Assembly: GCA_003649695.1 (NCBI GenBank)
Contig: QMSR01000053.1
Span: 1-6,220, forward strand
Direction: 5' to 3'
DNA from: Thermoplasmata archaeon
Lineage (GTDB): Archaea > Thermoplasmatota > Thermoplasmata > Thermoplasmatales > B87-G9
Length of the DNA stretch: 6,220 nt
The translations under genes and the position numbers were made by a program. The first letter of the stretch is position 1; every line of letters begins with the position of its first letter. The notes below the pieces were generated by a model. It saw only the letters and a list, made by a program, of their open reading frames with translations, was not told the origin of the DNA and did not search any database. Below, piece after piece: positions 5,068 through 6,220 of the stretch.

Positions 5068-5618
5068 CCGAAAAAATAGATCTGACTGAAGAAATTAAAA
5101 AATTGATCAGTGATCAATCCAAAATTTCAACAGACATCATAGACTATGCAGTGAAAGAAGGAATAATAACTGTACTGATGAAACCGCTGCTCAACAAACA
5201 AATGACGGATATTCGCATTCCTGAACTTGGAGTAAGCGCCACAATTTCAGAGATTTACGATGCAGAGCATGACGCCACACTTGCAAGCGTGACAAATATA
5301 GAGTTTGACAATAAAGATTACAAATTTGATGTATCCACAGAACTGGATTTAATAAAAATCTACAGCGCAGCAAAAAATATGGATACAGATCCCGAAGAGG
5401 CACTAAGATCTATCACAGATCGTGTTATCATAGCCAACTGGTACAACAAAGAACACATCGAATACTGGCTTGGTGAAGAAATCTCTGACGAAGAATACAG
5501 AGAGCTAATTAGAAGATGGAACAGATATGGCAATTTCGATGATATAAACATGATAGTAAGTGAATTTGTCATAAATGAATACAATAAAATGAGAGAGGAG
5601 AAACATGAATTGGATTAA
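5064..5618 (+). CDS. Acidic hypothetical protein, 184 residues
   Basis: Begins in an ATGA overlap with the zinc-knuckle gene. It is cysteine-free and acidic. It starts with an amphipathic helix (LTEEIKKLISDQSKISTDII, 7-26), continues with a beta-prone middle (MTDIRIPELGVSATISEIYD, then LASVTNIEFDNKDYKFDV) and ends in a helical, Trp/Tyr/Glu-rich part (ANWYNKEHIEYWLGEEISDE, then YRELIRRWNRYGNFDDINM). I do not recognise a family. A virion or partner-binding role would fit its acidity and lack of catalytic signatures, but nothing shows it. The last 14 bases overlap the start of the AAA+ gene in another frame, so this gene is sandwiched between two translationally coupled neighbours. Confidence 0.85.
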   Translation: MTEKIDLTEEIKKLISDQSKISTDIIDYAVKEGIITVLMKPLLNKQMTDIRIPELGVSATISEIYDAEHDATLASVTNIEFDNKDYKFDVSTELDLIKIYSAAKNMDTDPEEALRSITDRVIIANWYNKEHIEYWLGEEISDEEYRELIRRWNRYGNFDDINMIVSEFVINEYNKMREEKHELD

Positions 5619-6220
5619 AGAGCTTGTAATTCAGAGAAGAACAATGTTTTCACCATTGGTTATAGTAGAGACCGATGACAAACAGAGAATAAAACAGCTA
5701 TTAAATGAAAAACCTGAGATTATCCCATCAGATGATAAAACAGAATGGTATATATTAGATGGCTATGAGGGATTCAGTAAGATATCAAATAACGAAATAC
5801 AGGTAATAGAATCTGCCGCAGAATGGGGAGAAATAACCCCACCGATACTGTCAAAGATCACAGAAACGTTAAAAAACAGAAAAGCCGCAATAATCGTGAA
5901 AAACATTTTGAGATTCAACGACAGCATAAATGCCGCTCTGCTTAACTGGGCAACAAACGACCATATTCTTGATGCAAACTCGACAATAATACTATTTGTC
6001 GATTCGAGAACAGAGCTTCCAAGAGCTATATGGAACAATGCAAAAATCATAAAGGTGCCAAGATCCACAATTGAAGAAAGAATCAACGCAATTAAAAATG
6101 CCGGCTTCGAAAATGTAAATGGAAACGAAGAGCTTGTCAGATCTGCTGCAACGATTCTAGCAGGTTTAAACCTTGATCAGATAGATGCAGCTCTAACAGA
6201 GCTTTATATCAGAAAACTCG
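5605..6220 (+). CDS. N-terminal part of a Ycf46-like AAA+ ATPase (3'-truncated)
   Basis: 205 codons are visible before the window ends. The pattern matches the N-terminal, ATPase-like but P-loop-less domain of Ycf46-type AAA+ proteins as I know them: an opening helix (WIKELVIQRR), the strand SPLVIVETDDKQRIKQLL (16-33), WYILDGYEGF (48-57), ILSKITETLKNRKAAIIVKN (81-100), a Walker-B-like strand STIILFVDSRTELP (126-139) and the helical tail AATILAGLNLDQIDAALTEL (181-200). No Walker A (GxxxxGK) is seen; in this architecture the active AAA+ core would follow downstream, outside the window. Such ATPases remodel protein or nucleic-acid complexes; the substrate is unknown. ATG 5605 has GGAG (5597-5600) 4 bases upstream and overlaps the previous gene by 14 bases. 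Confidence 0.8.
   Translation, partial: MNWIKELVIQRRTMFSPLVIVETDDKQRIKQLLNEKPEIIPSDDKTEWYILDGYEGFSKISNNEIQVIESAAEWGEITPPILSKITETLKNRKAAIIVKNILRFNDSINAALLNWATNDHILDANSTIILFVDSRTELPRAIWNNAKIIKVPRSTIEERINAIKNAGFENVNGNEELVRSAATILAGLNLDQIDAALTELYIRKL

Noticed and set aside
5763..6086. A minus-strand open frame opposite the AAA+ gene
   Set aside because: The plus-strand frame has a recognisable family pattern, an upstream ribosome site and an overlap with its neighbour; the minus frame has none of these.
1..6220. CRISPR array, insertion sequence or long direct repeats
   Set aside because: No regularly spaced repeats, terminal inverted repeats or transposase-like motifs are visible; only the local inverted repeats listed were found.

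Overview
The window is a dense, one-directional array of small genes on the + strand of an AT-rich genome. It looks like part of a virus, provirus or conjugative/viral-type plasmid, most likely from an archaeon. Reasons for archaeal: strong GGAGGTG-type Shine-Dalgarno sites, heavy use of AGA and ATA codons, Lys/Glu/Ile-rich proteins and TATA-like A/T stretches. This host call is inference; an AT-rich thermophilic bacterium is not excluded. Most genes have no function I can recognise. No transposase, integrase, capsid or polymerase gene is visible, and no CRISPR array or complete RNA gene.

Layout. Positions 1-108 hold the C-terminal tail of a gene that begins outside the window. Positions 143-643 encode a basic protein with a degenerate zinc-peptidase-like HELAE...H motif. 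Between that gene and the next (645-682) is a striking 3'-tRNA-like hairpin: a perfect T-loop (GGTTCGAATCC), a stacked acceptor-like helix and a terminal GCCA. It is best explained as an attachment site derived from a tRNA 3' end. Positions 698-1525 encode a protein with an internal tandem duplication of about 60 residues that resembles swapped-hairpin (AbrB-like) domains. The first 160 bases of this gene carry three consecutive inverted repeats and its last codons carry a fourth. From 1553 to 2824 come a CxxC...CxxC zinc-ribbon protein, two small unknown proteins and a coiled-coil protein.

Positions 2833-4149 encode a 438-residue protein whose motifs (YSVTTTNH, RQGEYFLIP, RGTLRHPEHK...NVWHKVVRN) I associate with an uncharacterised family recurring in bacterial and archaeal viruses. 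This is the best evidence that the region is viral. It is followed by a small acidic protein (4160-4420) and a 50-codon gene (4404-4556) that fills what otherwise looks like a 150-base gap. The last block (4570-6220) is a tightly coupled trio: a Cys-rich zinc-knuckle protein, an acidic protein starting inside an ATGA overlap, and the N-terminal part of a Ycf46-like AAA+ ATPase cut by the window edge.

How the genes work together. Spacing is short or overlapping throughout, and nearly every start has a good ribosome-binding site. The genes from 698 onward therefore probably form one or a few co-transcribed units. The only candidate promoter context is the TATA-like CTATATTTTTAA at 632-643, just upstream of the tRNA-like hairpin. 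No pathway can be assigned. The overlaps of the last three genes suggest that the zinc protein and the acidic protein act with the AAA+ ATPase, but this is inferred from context only.
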